From assembly GCA_018524725.1 (NCBI GenBank), contig JAEUWP010000545.1:1-32057 (forward strand): 32,057 nt of DNA, read 5' to 3'. A program made the position numbers and the translations under genes. Numbering within the stretch: the stretch's first letter is position 1; every line of letters starts with the position of its first letter. The notes beneath the pieces are model-generated. The model was given only the letters and a program-made list of their open reading frames with translations. It was not told where the DNA came from and ran no database searches. The DNA comes from Podaxis mareebaensis. Its lineage: Eukaryota > Basidiomycota > Agaricomycetes > Agaricales > Agaricaceae. Positions 10,833-20,308 of the stretch are shown piece after piece.

Positions 10833-10850
10833 AATCTCGCTATCGAGATT
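10833..10850 (+). promoter_or_regulatory. Perfect inverted-repeat promoter element of small gene B
   Basis: AATCTCG-CTAT-CGAGATT: 7-bp perfect arms and a 4-nt spacer, 30 bases before the TATA box. It is followed, as in gene A, by CACC and ATGGGGAAAA. Conservation of arms while the spacer changes (CGAT versus CTAT) supports a protein-binding site. Confidence 0.5.
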
Positions 10851-10880
10851 CACCACATGGGGAAAATAAATTCATGTTGT

Positions 10881-10888
10881 TATAAAAT
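10881..10888 (+). promoter_or_regulatory. TATA box of small gene B
   Basis: TATAAAAT, about 85 bases before the ATG at 10970, at the place equivalent to the gene A TATA box. Confidence 0.5.
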
Positions 10889-10969
10889 AAGAGGAGAGAT
10901 GGAAACTTCGGACGAATACCCAGTCACGGTTTTCGTGCCATCGCCTAGTGCATAGACGAGTCCTGAAAG

Positions 10970-11704
10970 ATGTCGGAACCCAGGTCAGGTGAGTCTACAA
11001 CAGCGTTCCTTTCAATGTGTGGCTCTCTTACCGAGTTGGTGAACCAGAGGGCTTCGAGATGGAAGTCAAACTGGAACTACTTGCGCGAAAATTGTTCACC
11101 GACACCTTGAGAGGGTTCAACGACCTATTGCAATCGGGAGAGAGAGTGAGAACAGCAAAGGACTGGGTGGTGGATGTCTTTGCAAGGGCGTTGGTGAGTT
11201 GATGTTGGCAGCAAATGGCAATGGCCATGTTCAAGGTCACTCTTACAGGATATATTTGAACTACACGCCGAAAGTATATGTGAGGGCGAAGATGATGACG
11301 AGAAAGACGAGGCGCGCTTGAGCGAGGTGGACAAGCTGTCCACTGTGGAGACCGAGGAGGACGAGGAAACGGAAGAAGTCGTGCGAGCGGGCCGAAGGAA
11401 GAGGAGACTCATCCTCTCTTCCTCCCAAGAGGAGCCGACAGAAGAGGAGGGTAGTTCGGATGGGGCTGGTGAACGTCCTCGGAAGAAATTACAGGTTTTG
11501 GATGACGAGGCGACTGAAGCCGAAGACGATGAATCTGAAGGAACGAGTGAGGATGTGGTTGGAAGCAGCTCACAAGCCGATGAGGTGACGAACCCACAGG
11601 CAGACCAGAAAGTGACGGTGGTCCAGGTCAAACGTCAGAACAGATATGAGAGCCTGATGGCGCAGGCTGTCTACAACAGACAAAGGCGAAGGGGCCTTGC
11701 CTAG
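10970..11704 (+). CDS. Small gene B: acidic helical protein, paralog of gene A
   Basis: Exons 10970-10988, 11048-11193 and 11249-11704 give 206 residues. The first intron is 59 nt against 60 nt in gene A, yet the downstream frame (EMEV in both) is kept only if the intron is removed. This is direct comparative evidence for splicing. The protein has the same plan: a helical N-terminal part ending TAKDWVVDVFARAL at the phase-0 second intron, a long acidic region (ETEEDEETEEVV), a basic GRRKRRLIL patch that could serve nuclear import, a second acidic block, and a C-terminal RYESLMAQAVYNRQRRRGLA. Function unknown. The coding sequence is conserved between the copies and has no stops, so both are probably functional. 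Confidence 0.75.
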
Positions 11705-11943
11705 ATCTACGATAGAAACAAAGTGTAGTTAGATGACAGCAGACTTGAAAACAAATTGCGACTTAGGCTCTGAGCAGCGGGTTCGGTATCAATATGTAAA
11801 TGATGCACATGGGGCCTTGGATACGCTACCGAGTGGAGCGGTTATCATGAGGAGGGTTGAATCAGGAGACTTGGAGAAGTAGAATGGACGGATCCTGTCG
11901 GTCCCGGTGATGGGGTCATGTCATCAAGATGAAATTGAAATTA

Positions 11944-11951
11944 GATATAAG
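11944..11951 (+). promoter_or_regulatory. TATA-like box of small gene C
   Basis: GATATAAG, about 45 bases before the ATG at 11991. Confidence 0.35.
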
Positions 11952-11990
11952 GGAAGGGATGAGCGGCGCGAAACGCACTTGCAACAGAAA

Positions 11991-12299
11991 ATGCCCAGCA
12001 TGCAGCCCGCAGAGTCGAAAGACCCCTTGATCGACCGAATCGAGTCCCAGCTCCGCGCCCTGCTTGAGTTTGAGCGGTCGGTGCTTATGCAGCAACTGGG
12101 TAATCGAGCGCGTGTGGACCAGATTTTGATCGCAGTCCTGGACCGTCTGACAGTGAGTGAAGTTGGATTGACTGGAGGGAAACGGTGGCAGTTACTGAAC
12201 GCTTGGCATTTGCAGGACGAGCTACTCGATATCGACGTTTTGTTGGGGAATGAAGGCGGAGGAAGTATGAGCCGTGGAAATCAGGTGGATGACGCATGA
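11991..12299 (+). CDS. Small gene C: helical protein of 81 residues
   Basis: Exons 11991-12152 and 12216-12299, with a 63-nt phase-0 GTGAGT intron. The N-terminal exon encodes a long predicted helix (LIDRIESQLRALLEFERSV then VDQILIAVLDRLT) that ends exactly at the intron. The second exon is short, acidic and Gly/Ser-rich at its end. The frame is also open through the intron, so a 102-residue unspliced form from the same ATG is possible; the conserved intron position in the neighbouring small genes favours splicing. Unknown family. Confidence 0.55.
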   Translation: MPSMQPAESKDPLIDRIESQLRALLEFERSVLMQQLGNRARVDQILIAVLDRLTVSEVGLTGGKRWQLLNAWHLQDELLDIDVLLGNEGGGSMSRGNQVDDA

Positions 12300-12650
12300 G
12301 ATATAACAAATAAACGATTGTAACATCGCAGACCTCTATGCAGATTGGGACTTATCCGATGAAACGAGAAAAGCTTGCCTAAAATCAAATCTGTCATATG
12401 AGTTACCAACGGCGGTGATTGTGTTATACGCGCAGTGTCATCAAGTAGCCGAAGTGCAGAAGAATCACGCTGGAGGGGACGCAGGTGGTCAGGAAATGCA
12501 AATGGGAAGGGATGCTGGTCCGAATTTGGAGGGAAGGAGCCGGCCAAACAAGAGCCATGCATCTTGTCCCGACCAAAAGGAAAGAGATACCGGTCCGTGT
12601 GGGCCTCCTGTGCGCATTTAAGTCGGTGGAATGGTGCGGACAACCCAAAG

Positions 12651-13162
12651 ATGAGAAGCGCAACGCCTGGACCCTCGGGTCTATTCACCCCTAGTCACGA
12701 CATCATGTCGAATGCACGTCCACTACATGAGATGCTGACGAAGATAGTCGAGAACGATATATTGAAGCTGGGGAACGAGCTCGGCGACATGGTGCTGGCA
12801 CGCATGGTCACAGTTACCGCGTTGGAAATGACAATGGTACGAGGGAAGGAACAAACTCACGATGGTTCTTGAATGCTGACTCGGTTCATCGATAGAAGCG
12901 AGTCCAAAGGGGGATAGAAGACCCGAGCAGCCATGAAGAAACACCCGTAGCTCTCAAGCGCCCCAAAAAGAGGAGACGTTACACCGAACCGGTCAGAAAG
13001 CCACTCGATGGCTTTGACGCCATGGAGAGGACCTCAAGGGAATTGAAAAAAATGACGGACGAGATGGAGAGGCATGTTGAAGTGGCGGAGGAAGAAGTGA
13101 AGGCCCTCTGCGCCGACTTGAAGGCGATGGAGGACGATGGGAAGGGGGAAATGATGACATGA
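12651..13162 (+). CDS. Small gene D: two-helix protein with nuclear-localisation-like patch
   Basis: Exons 12651-12836 and 12896-13162 (59-nt phase-0 intron with a GCTGAC branch site) give 150 residues. The first exon ends in a helix (GDMVLARMVTVTALEMTM). The second carries a strongly basic KRPKKRRR patch, followed by a long acidic coiled-coil-like helix (RELKKMTDEMERHVEVAEEE). The exon sizes (186 and 267 nt) nearly equal those of gene H (186 and 264 nt), although the sequences have little identity. This supports the ATG at 12651; an ATG at 12705 would give 132 residues. No family recognised. The plan suits a nuclear oligomerising protein, which is inference. Confidence 0.65.
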
Positions 13163-13197
13163 GAAAGACAGCTGCGATCGAGATCTGTAACATTGAC

Positions 13198-13205
13198 ATA
13201 AATAG
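13198..13205 (+). promoter_or_regulatory. TATA box of small gene E
   Basis: ATAAATAG, about 50 bases before the ATG at 13254 and only 36 bases after the stop of gene D. Confidence 0.4.
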
Positions 13206-13253
13206 AGGGTCTTGGGGCGTATGCAAAGTAAAGACACAAACCTCTTGCACAGA

Positions 13254-13729
13254 ATGGACGACGACGGCATTGGCAGTCGTGTGGAATATGACTACTCGTT
13301 TGAGGAATACTACGAGGTCTACCAACCCGGCGACTTGGAGCCGAGGATGAAGCGAAGGGATCGACGGTTGTGGACCGTGGAGGATGAGGCAGAAACGTTG
13401 AAGGCGGTCGTGCAGCATTGCATCGAGGCGGAGGAGCGAGAAATGATGCAGAGGATGGAGACCATGGAGGAAGTCTATACCGCCGTGCTAATGGCTCTCG
13501 AAGACATCAAGGTGAAGCTTTCTCTGAGTTTCATGCCCGGGTGCTGGATCTGACTACGCAGACAGTGTACATACAAGGGCCTACTCGATCGGCAGACTAC
13601 GCAAAAGGGACAGGGTGGGACACTGATCAGGATCAAAGATGTAATGAAGTGCATAGAGAAAGGAAAGGCGAGAGAAAAGAAGGGCGGGACATCGTAGACG
13701 AGACAAAACTACACATTGGATTACGTTGA
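13254..13729 (+). CDS. Small gene E: acidic helical protein
   Basis: The first exon (13254-13511, 86 codons) has an acidic, Tyr-rich start (DYSFEEYYEVY), a basic MKRRDRR patch and a long helix ending VYTAVLMALEDIK. A possible 50-nt phase-0 intron (13512-13561, donor GTGAAG, CTGAC branch site) leads to a 55-residue hydrophilic tail ending at 13729. Without splicing the frame stops at 13553 (99 residues). An in-frame ATG at 13221 is too close to the TATA box to be the likely start. If spliced, the gene overlaps the convergent large gene by 9 bases at their stop codons. The tail is the least certain part. Confidence 0.5.
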
Positions 13730-16700
13730 GCTGTTATTGTAATACTCCTCCACAAACCACAGCAGTACCGCCATCGAGTTGTTTTTGTGCCCTGTGAGAG
13801 GTTCAGCAGTCAACCAGTTTCGGTAATGCTCGGCCGACGCGAACTGAGTCCTGAAGAATGATTCCATGGCAGGTCGAGCACGGTCGGCGTAAAAGAGAGT
13901 GTAGAGCAGAGGAGGGATGCGGTCAGGATAGACACAGACGTTACGAGTGAGCGGGTATGGGTGGAGATGTTCGTCAATGTGAGGAACGTGGCACCTGTAG
14001 CACAACAGACCGTGGACGCGAGGGTCGAATCTAATGGCGTCACGCCAAAATCGGTACCCTGTAAACCCATTGGGGAGGAAGGGGCAGTCGTTTGCAAGGT
14101 GGCCGCTGGGGTCTTTGTTCAACGCGAGGCAGCAGGTGCACGAGTCACCGATCATGGCCAGTGCACCTGCAAGGCGCTCACGGTATCTGTGAGCGTCGGC
14201 TTGCTCGGTCATCCGCCGCCGCTTGCTACTCTGGGCTTGAGACTGGAAGACATTGGACCCCGACGAGGACGCAGAGGTGCCGCTGCTGGTCCTGCTGAGC
14301 GGGGTGGCTCTTTCAACTCGCTTGCCTGTTGCAGGGGAGGGAGAGTACGCGATGCTCGACTGGCGGTCGGGTGTAGGAAACGATTGGATGGGGGACGAGC
14401 CGTAACGCTGAGTGGGAACGAGCGATGGCTGAGAACGCGAGTGTGGCTGGCTGGACTGTGGTCCCTGCGAGGAGGGCAGCTGTCCCTGACTAGACGATGG
14501 CATCGGGGCTCGGGACGACCTCTGATTGGAGGACAACGGCAGGCGAGAATGCGACGCTTGAGGGGTGGATGGCACGGCCTGGAAACGTGAGGGTCCTTGT
14601 GCGGAGGGCAGTGGCAGTGGATAGCGCTGAGAAGAGGATGGGCCTGTAAAGGCGTCTGGGTCGGGGTCGGAACGACTGTCAGTCTCAACGGAAGCAGAGA
14701 GGGAGAGTTGTTGGGAGGGGAGCGTGGGTTGACAACGGCTGCAAAGCTGGTTGTCTGGAGACGAGGAGCAAAGAACGCCTTCTCCATCGGTGAATTGGGT
14801 GATGAGGAAGCGAATGCAGAGGTCGGACTGAAATATGAGGTTGTGCATGTCCCCTCGCCCGGCGTGATCGATAGATCCTTCTGGGAGGTGGGGCACGAGC
14901 CTGGATCCCGGAACGAGGTGGCATTGGGCAGGCCGCCCGTTTCTTCCTGCACGTCCGACTTCCTGGATGTAGTTGATGAGCTCGTATGGAGTGCCGCAAT
15001 GGCCGACGAATTCGACGCCGTGATAATCGTTGCCCGCACCAAAGGCGTGGGTGCAGACCATGACCATGTGAGTCCCATCGACCCAGCTCTTGTGCATCTC
15101 CCGGCGCTGCTCTGGAGTGACAAAGTCTTGGCCGCTGTAGAACTCACACTCGAGGGCTTCAGCAAGGGAGTAGCCAAGCTCGATGTAAGGTACGTAGACG
15201 AGCGCACGACCCTCCTTGGAGAACGAGGGTAGAGCTTGACGGTAGAGGTTGACCATGGTATCGACAAGGACCTCCTGTGTCCGGACGGCAGGGTGGACAA
15301 AGTATTGCAGCTCCGGACGATTGGTGGGCGCACGGAGGATGACGGCTTCTTGGTGGAGGTGGAAGTTGTGCAGCGTGATGTCAAGCGACCTTGGGGGGAC
15401 TGTGCCGGACAGAAGGATCCACTGGGCAGGGATAGAACGGAGAGCATAGATCTGGCGGAGGGATTCCCGGTAATGCTGAGCAGTCTGCACCGTGTGGACT
15501 TCGTCGAGGACAAACCTGGGAATAGTTATCCTCAGGTGGGCCTCTTGGACGAGTTGGGAAAAGCGGGCTGTTCGAGCGTGTTCGACAGTGGTCAGGAGGA
15601 TGGGCTTCTCGGCATCTATCTGTTTGGTCTGTGAAGTGAAGACTGCGTAGGGGACGCCATAGTTCAAGAGTCGGCGCTCATAATCCTGGAGGAGAGAGAC
15701 GAAGGGGAGGATGAAGATGCTGAGAGAGGACGAGTCGAGAAGCGCAGAGATGAGGGGGACCATCGTCTTGCCACCGCCAGTGGGGAGGATCGCAACAACG
15801 TCGTTGACGAGGCTAGCGGCGGCCAGGACAGCATCGCGTTGAGTGTCTGACGTCCATGTAGCGGTGGGATCTTTGAGCAGAGTCCGAAGAAGCTCCAAGC
15901 ATCGCGTTTCCAGCTTGAGAAGTTCCTGACAACAAGGAGAGACGTGTAAGTTGGGCTGCCAAGGGATTTAGATAAATGTGAAACGTACAGCTTCCTCTGA
16001 TTTGCCTGGCGGCCACGAGGAGAAAAGGCGGGCAGGTGGAGTAGGCCGGCGTGGTGTTTGAGAAGGGGGAGTAGGGGGCGGTGGCGCGATAGAGGGGGTG
16101 TTAGTTATCGATGACTTGCCGAGCAGCTATGCGAAAAAAAAAAAAAGCCGTTGTCAACGGGGATTTAGTAGCTCAGAGGACGGGAACACATACCGTGCAG
16201 AGTTGTTCAACTGCCCCTTCGAGGCGGTCAAGGAGCATGGTCGGCTGGGGTGGCACTGGGATCGGTGCCTTGGTATCCTCTTTGGGCAGGTACTCCAGAT
16301 ACGTTTCGGGAGAGGCCAGAAGAGTGTACGAAAGACAGAGCTGGCCGGAGGGAAAATTCATGAAACGTGTCCATTTGTCGGTGACTCGAAAGAACGCATC
16401 CAAGAAGTCCTCACTGTGGTGAGTGAACGCGTCCGGAGTGAGGCCATAGATCCGGGTTTCCGTCGCTCTGCTATGGCCAGCTTGAAGTGCACCGGCTGTG
16501 TCGACAGTGTCGGCCGAAATGAGGGCATCGTAATCAGGACAGTGCTTGTGGCGGATAGCGACAAAAAGCTGGCGCCACCCGCTGAGGGAGATGGGGGTAC
16601 CTAAGGTGAACGATGACACCTGCCTGAAGAAGTCTGAAAGGCGCTCGGTGTCATAAACCTTTTGGATGTTTGGAAAGAGGTTGTAGTGCAGGAGCTTCTG

Positions 16701-19212
16701 GACCGGGACGTCTTTTGGGAAGATGACTGACCCACACAGCTTGGCCATGGGAACGGCAAAGACCAGGGAGTGGAAGATCATGCTGCCAGTGAAGGAGTCG
16801 ATTGGATGAGGGATGAGCTTCTCCTGGCCAGCGTTTGCACTCGTCTTGTTGTAGCGGGTTACGACAACCCAGCGATGGTGCATCTTGTAAAAGCCACGGA
16901 GCTGAGAGGCGGTATTTCGATATTGGAGACAGGTGAGTTCGGTTCCACGTGCGGGGGCCCCAGCAAGAAGCTCAATAAGCATCGCAAAACGAAGCTGGAG
17001 ATCACAGAACCGCCTGTACCAGAGCCGCAGGCGAGGGATGTCCCACATAGGGTCACCAGTCTCGGGGTGGAAGCCCTTGGTGAACTGGCGAGACAGAGCC
17101 GGGTCTTCGAGGATGGTCTCTATGAGACCATGTTTGTATTTCCCAAGAAACGAGTTTCTGGGGTTGTCAAGGAAGCAGTGGCCGGGAGTGTCGTCGGTGA
17201 GGTCGTCTTCGATGCGATCTGCGGGGGCCATAAAGTGGTATCCAAGGAAAATGTCCTTGACCATGAATTGGTAGGTCGAGAGAAGGAGGCTGCGGGCCAT
17301 ACCGCGGATTTGCGTCATCGAGATCGAGCCACCGCGGAATAAGACCTCTTGGTAATCGTCGCCCTTCCAAAGCACAGCGGGCATTCCGACTGTCGTATAA
17401 GCAATATCAGACGCGAGGTGCTGAAGGCTGCGAAGGGTGTTGAATGGACCCTCGATCTTCTCCGTGTACATGATAGATAGCTGGTCGAGTGCGGCTGACA
17501 CATCAGGTTTCTTGTGAGCCTGACAGAGAACGACCAGACGGAGGATGTAAGTGAGCTTTGCAAGGGGACCCGTGATATCCTTCGGATGCGCCCAGCGGTG
17601 ATCCCGCTTGATGGAGGACAACGCGACGTAGCAATGGACAGGGTCGCCCAAAATGTTGGCTGTAGAGGGTGACCAGCGGGTAGAGAAGACGCTGAAGAGG
17701 AGCTTCTGGATGCTATCGGCGTACTCTTCGAGTTTGGCATCGTTGGGTATAGACTTGAGTTCGTTGATGGCGTCTTTGACGGGGGACGTGAGAGGAAGAT
17801 GATATGGACCATGATCTCGAAGAAGAAAGGCAATAAGACGTGTGGCCTCATGGCAGTACTTGGCCAAAGTCTCATTACCGTTCTGGTGGGCGTGAAAGGG
17901 CTGGTTGGAGATTCCCCTGGAAAGGCAACATAGTGTTAAGCACCGGAAACAGCGAGGCTGTGACAAAGAAAAAAGGGGGAGGCTTACGTCTTGAGTGGAT
18001 TCTCCGTGTTCAGCTTTTGCAGAGCGAGTAAGGGCGTTTTTGCAATGAGAGCAACGTCGGCCGCAAACTTCATAAACACCGCCTGGGAAAGCCATGGGAA
18101 CTCCTGGCCACTCGGGGCAGCTACGAGGGAGCGTAGAAAGTCGACATTATATCCCTGCACATGTTTGGACCAGTTGGTCGAGCGAAGCCACTGGCTGAGC
18201 TCGCGGGGATCGGAGAAGCCCAAGGGATCGAGTTTGACCGCTGCAGCGCATTCTGCATCGAGCGCTACAAGCCAGGCACGAGAGGAACTGGAAGCTGACT
18301 GGGCGGGGAGGTTAACTGGGAAGAAAGAGTTTCCGCCACACGTGTTGTTGAGGCGCTGTGCAGGAACAGAAGACCACGAGGCGGGAACGGGGATTCCAGG
18401 ATGATATTTTCGATGATGCTTTTCCATCGATCCCACTGTGCCATAGACTTTGTTGCATCCCTCCACAACACACAGCAACGCGTCGAGATGGAGCTTCAGG
18501 CCAGTAATGGCGTCAACGCGGGAGGTGATGGTAGGCAAAGTCGAGACAATATCTAGCTCCTTACAAGTTTCACGGAGCAGGTCTTCGTCTACCGAGGTCT
18601 TGCAGACGGGGTGGTTGGCGCGGACATGGGCTGCGGCAAGTTGGGATGATACGGCGATGTCACATCCAGAGCAGATCAGGAACTTGTACGTTGGCTCATA
18701 GTACAGCCCGATCATGGATAGGTACCAATGAACACCGAGCGGGGTACCGACATGCACGACGGCGGGCTGCCGGAGAGAGTCAGAGGATGGATAACGAGTT
18801 TGGAAAGCAACTCACATTGACCTCTTTGTCGTCTTCCGCTTCGATCTGCTTGGCAATGGAAAGCGCACCTTCCTCAACAGTTTGCTCAGGTTGGCTCGAT
18901 GAGGGAACGAGAACCTAAGAAAGTTGAGAAAACGTTGAGGAAGAGGGTACAGCATATGCTCACTGTTTGAGGGATCCCCACCCAGTTGGGCTTGTGCTTG
19001 GAGACGTGTTCCACAAGCTCGACAGTAGTGGCATAAGTCTTCTGGCACAGGGGACTGTCGCAGAAACATTGCAAAAAGTGGCCGGCGGAACGAAGGACAG
19101 TAGCTTCTTGGTTTGCATAGTGACAGATGATGAATGGCACGCAACGCGCGATATGCTCAGTGAGCTGAGCATCGCCGATGAGAGTCTTCGGACAGTAGGG
19201 GCACTTCGACAT
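13721..19212 (-). CDS. OrsD-like / tyrosine-recombinase-like / RecQ-type helicase fusion protein
   Basis: Six exons (19212-18964, 18914-18816, 18766-17988, 17916-16194, 16126-15989, 15925-13721) join in phase to 1730 residues. Residues 1-83 hold a CCHC and a C2H2 motif (C4/C7/H20/C24; C51/C56/H69/H73). Residues 117-240 hold two more zinc motifs (C148/C151/H163/H168; C215/C220/H233/H238) in the style of OrsD (formerly DUF3505). Residues 680-870 match a tyrosine recombinase: R699 in PARGTEL, K733, R824 in SGWR, H857 in AGHSR, Y866 in RIYG. A Pro-rich linker (about 951-990) leads to a RecQ-type helicase: GGGKT 1046-1050, DEVH 1137-1140, and QEVGRAGRNG 1317-1326. A Ser/Pro/Gln-rich stretch and a Cys/His-rich tail (CTCCLAL; CYRCHVPH) follow. 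RecQ helicases unwind DNA 3' to 5', and related proteins occur at fungal telomere ends. DNA recombination or mobility is inferred. All catalytic motifs look intact. Confidence 0.85.
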
Positions 19213-19251
19213 CTGGGTAGAATCAAAGCACTGTATATTGAGCAAACAGGT

Positions 19252-19259
19252 CTTTTATA
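19252..19259 (-). promoter_or_regulatory. TATA box of the OrsD/YR/RecQ gene
   Basis: TATAAAAG on the minus strand, about 40 bases before the ATG at 19212. An in-frame alternative start at 19245 is not ATG and would lie too close to this box. The box therefore decides the start. Confidence 0.5.
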
Positions 19260-19610
19260 TTCAAATATCACAGTCTCACTGGAACATCCTTCCACTTTCG
19301 GCTTTGGAGAGGCCTTTCTTGAGGAAAGAAGAAAAAACCAAAATAAAAATAAAATAAAATAAACATAGAGCTCCGAACCGGTCTTGCGACATGGCCGTAT
19401 GGGCGTTGAGCTCTTGATGTTCGTCAGGACCGCGTGACCTCAGGGTCATATCTGCTCGCCTGCCCTTCTCAACAAAGACCACTCGTGATTTTCTGCGATC
19501 GTTGAGGTCGGCAAAGCATGTCAAATTGAATTTGCGGTAAGGACGTACCGGTGAAACGAACTGGATCGTCGATACATCATTGCGATTTCATTTATTCAGA
19601 AAGAAGGGTG
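19260..19610. other. Divergent promoter region between the large gene and small gene F
   Basis: About 350 bases between two outward-facing TATA boxes, with no supported gene. It includes an A-rich run (about 19325-19365, plus strand AAAAACCAAAATAAAAATAA). A shared regulatory region for the large gene and the F-H array is possible. Confidence 0.45.
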
Positions 19611-19618
19611 TATAAATA
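19611..19618 (+). promoter_or_regulatory. TATA box of small gene F
   Basis: TATAAATA, 27 bases before the ATG at 19645. Confidence 0.5.
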
Positions 19619-19644
19619 GGGTGAGGCAGCCGTGGGCTAACAGT

Positions 19645-19968
19645 ATGGATCACACCAAACAGCAAAATCTCGCATGCAGACGTTTAGACGCAGTCTTGGC
19701 TAGTGAGCTCGACAGGCTGAGCGGCGAACTTGGGTGCGAACGGCTGGCAAAAAAGTTGGTGATCACTGCTTTGCGCCACTACTTGGTGAGTAAAAGGCAG
19801 TGCGAGAGAAGTGAAACACCACACACTGACGAGCTTGTGCAGTGGAACGCCACCGAGGACAGCGTCGGCCGAAACACGTTGACTTTGGCGATTCGGAATT
19901 TGACGGAAGCAATAGAGGATTTGGCGGCAGTGGAGGAGGAGCGTACCTGCATCGGAGGGTACATATAA
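19645..19968 (+). CDS. Small gene F: two-helix protein of 88 residues
   Basis: Exons 19645-19785 and 19843-19968, separated by a 57-nt phase-0 GTGAGT intron with a CACTGAC branch site. The first exon is one long predicted helix (LDAVLASELDRLSGEL...LVITALRHYL) ending at the intron. The second exon gives a second helix (LAIRNLTEAIEDLAAVEEE). The frame also runs through the intron (107 residues from the same ATG). No family recognised. It is first in a tight array with G and H, transcribed away from the large gene. Confidence 0.6.
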   Translation: MDHTKQQNLACRRLDAVLASELDRLSGELGCERLAKKLVITALRHYLVSKRQCERSETPHTDELVQWNATEDSVGRNTLTLAIRNLTEAIEDLAAVEEERTCIGGYI

Positions 19969-19970
19969 AG
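19964..19970 (+). promoter_or_regulatory. TATA box of small gene G overlapping the stop codon of gene F
   Basis: TATAAAG; its TAA (19966-19968) is the stop codon of gene F. It lies only about 25 bases before the ATG of gene G, so its use as a core promoter would leave almost no 5' UTR. Confidence 0.3.
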
Positions 19971-19994
19971 CCAGGTAAGGCTTGTGTCTCCTGC

Positions 19995-20259
19995 ATGGAT
20001 AACATCGAACGTATCGTAACCGAAATCTCGGCTGTTCTCGAACGAAATATCAAATCTTGTGCAGACATCGCACAACAGGTGGAAATGCGGATGGACATTG
20101 CAGAGGCCCTGAACCGCGTGGTGGTAAGCGACCTCCTGATAAACCGATATGAAATTGACGACCCACCAGGAAAGATACGGTGATCCAAACCTTATCACAG
20201 CGTTGGAAAGACTCCAAAGGGCGGTGGAACTGTATACAAATGTGGAGAGGGAGAAGTGA
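19995..20259 (+). CDS. Small gene G: two-helix protein of 72 residues
   Basis: Exons 19995-20123 and 20170-20259, with a 46-nt intron (donor GTAAGC) in phase 0. Helix one (MDNIERIVTEISAVLERN...IAEALNRVV) ends at the intron; helix two is LITALERLQRAVELYTNVER. The unspliced frame would end earlier, at 20182, with a non-helical tail. The spliced form is preferred because it yields a second amphipathic helix as in genes F and H. The ATG lies 26 bases after the stop of gene F. Unknown family. Confidence 0.6.
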
Positions 20260-20268
20260 GCTGGTTAA

Positions 20269-20276
20269 GATAAAAG
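20269..20276 (+). promoter_or_regulatory. TATA-like box of small gene H
   Basis: GATAAAAG, about 33 bases before the ATG at 20309 and 10 bases after the stop of gene G. Confidence 0.35.
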
Positions 20277-20308
20277 GGGGCAGTTTGGAATGTCGTAACC
20301 AATACATC

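Larger units (their letters stand above)
9360..11745 (+). repeat. Tandem duplication containing small genes A and B
   Basis: The unit from about 9360 to 10255 (promoter, gene A, 3' flank) is repeated with divergence at about 10826-11745, offset about 1467 bases. Shared landmarks are the inverted repeat before the TATA box, the tail GAGTCCTGAAAGATGTC around the ATG, both introns, and the 3' flank around the stop codon (GGCCTTG..TAGATCT, then ATAGAAACAA). The spacer between the copies contains the octamer array at 10470-10531 and the GC-rich element at 10697-10773. Confidence 0.75.

Noticed and set aside
10970..11047. Gene B as a frameshifted pseudogene of gene A
   Set aside because: The one-base difference lies inside an intron supported by GTGAGT/CAG ends and a branch-like site in both copies; removing it restores the same frame.
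14209..15513. 434-codon minus-strand frame within the helicase exon
   Set aside because: Another frame of the same strand, Ser/Pro-rich from codon bias, overlapping the true frame with its conserved motifs.
13961..15634. Long plus-strand open frames opposite the helicase exon
   Set aside because: Antisense shadows of a GC-rich coding exon; the minus strand carries the helicase motifs and the plus-strand products have no recognisable features.
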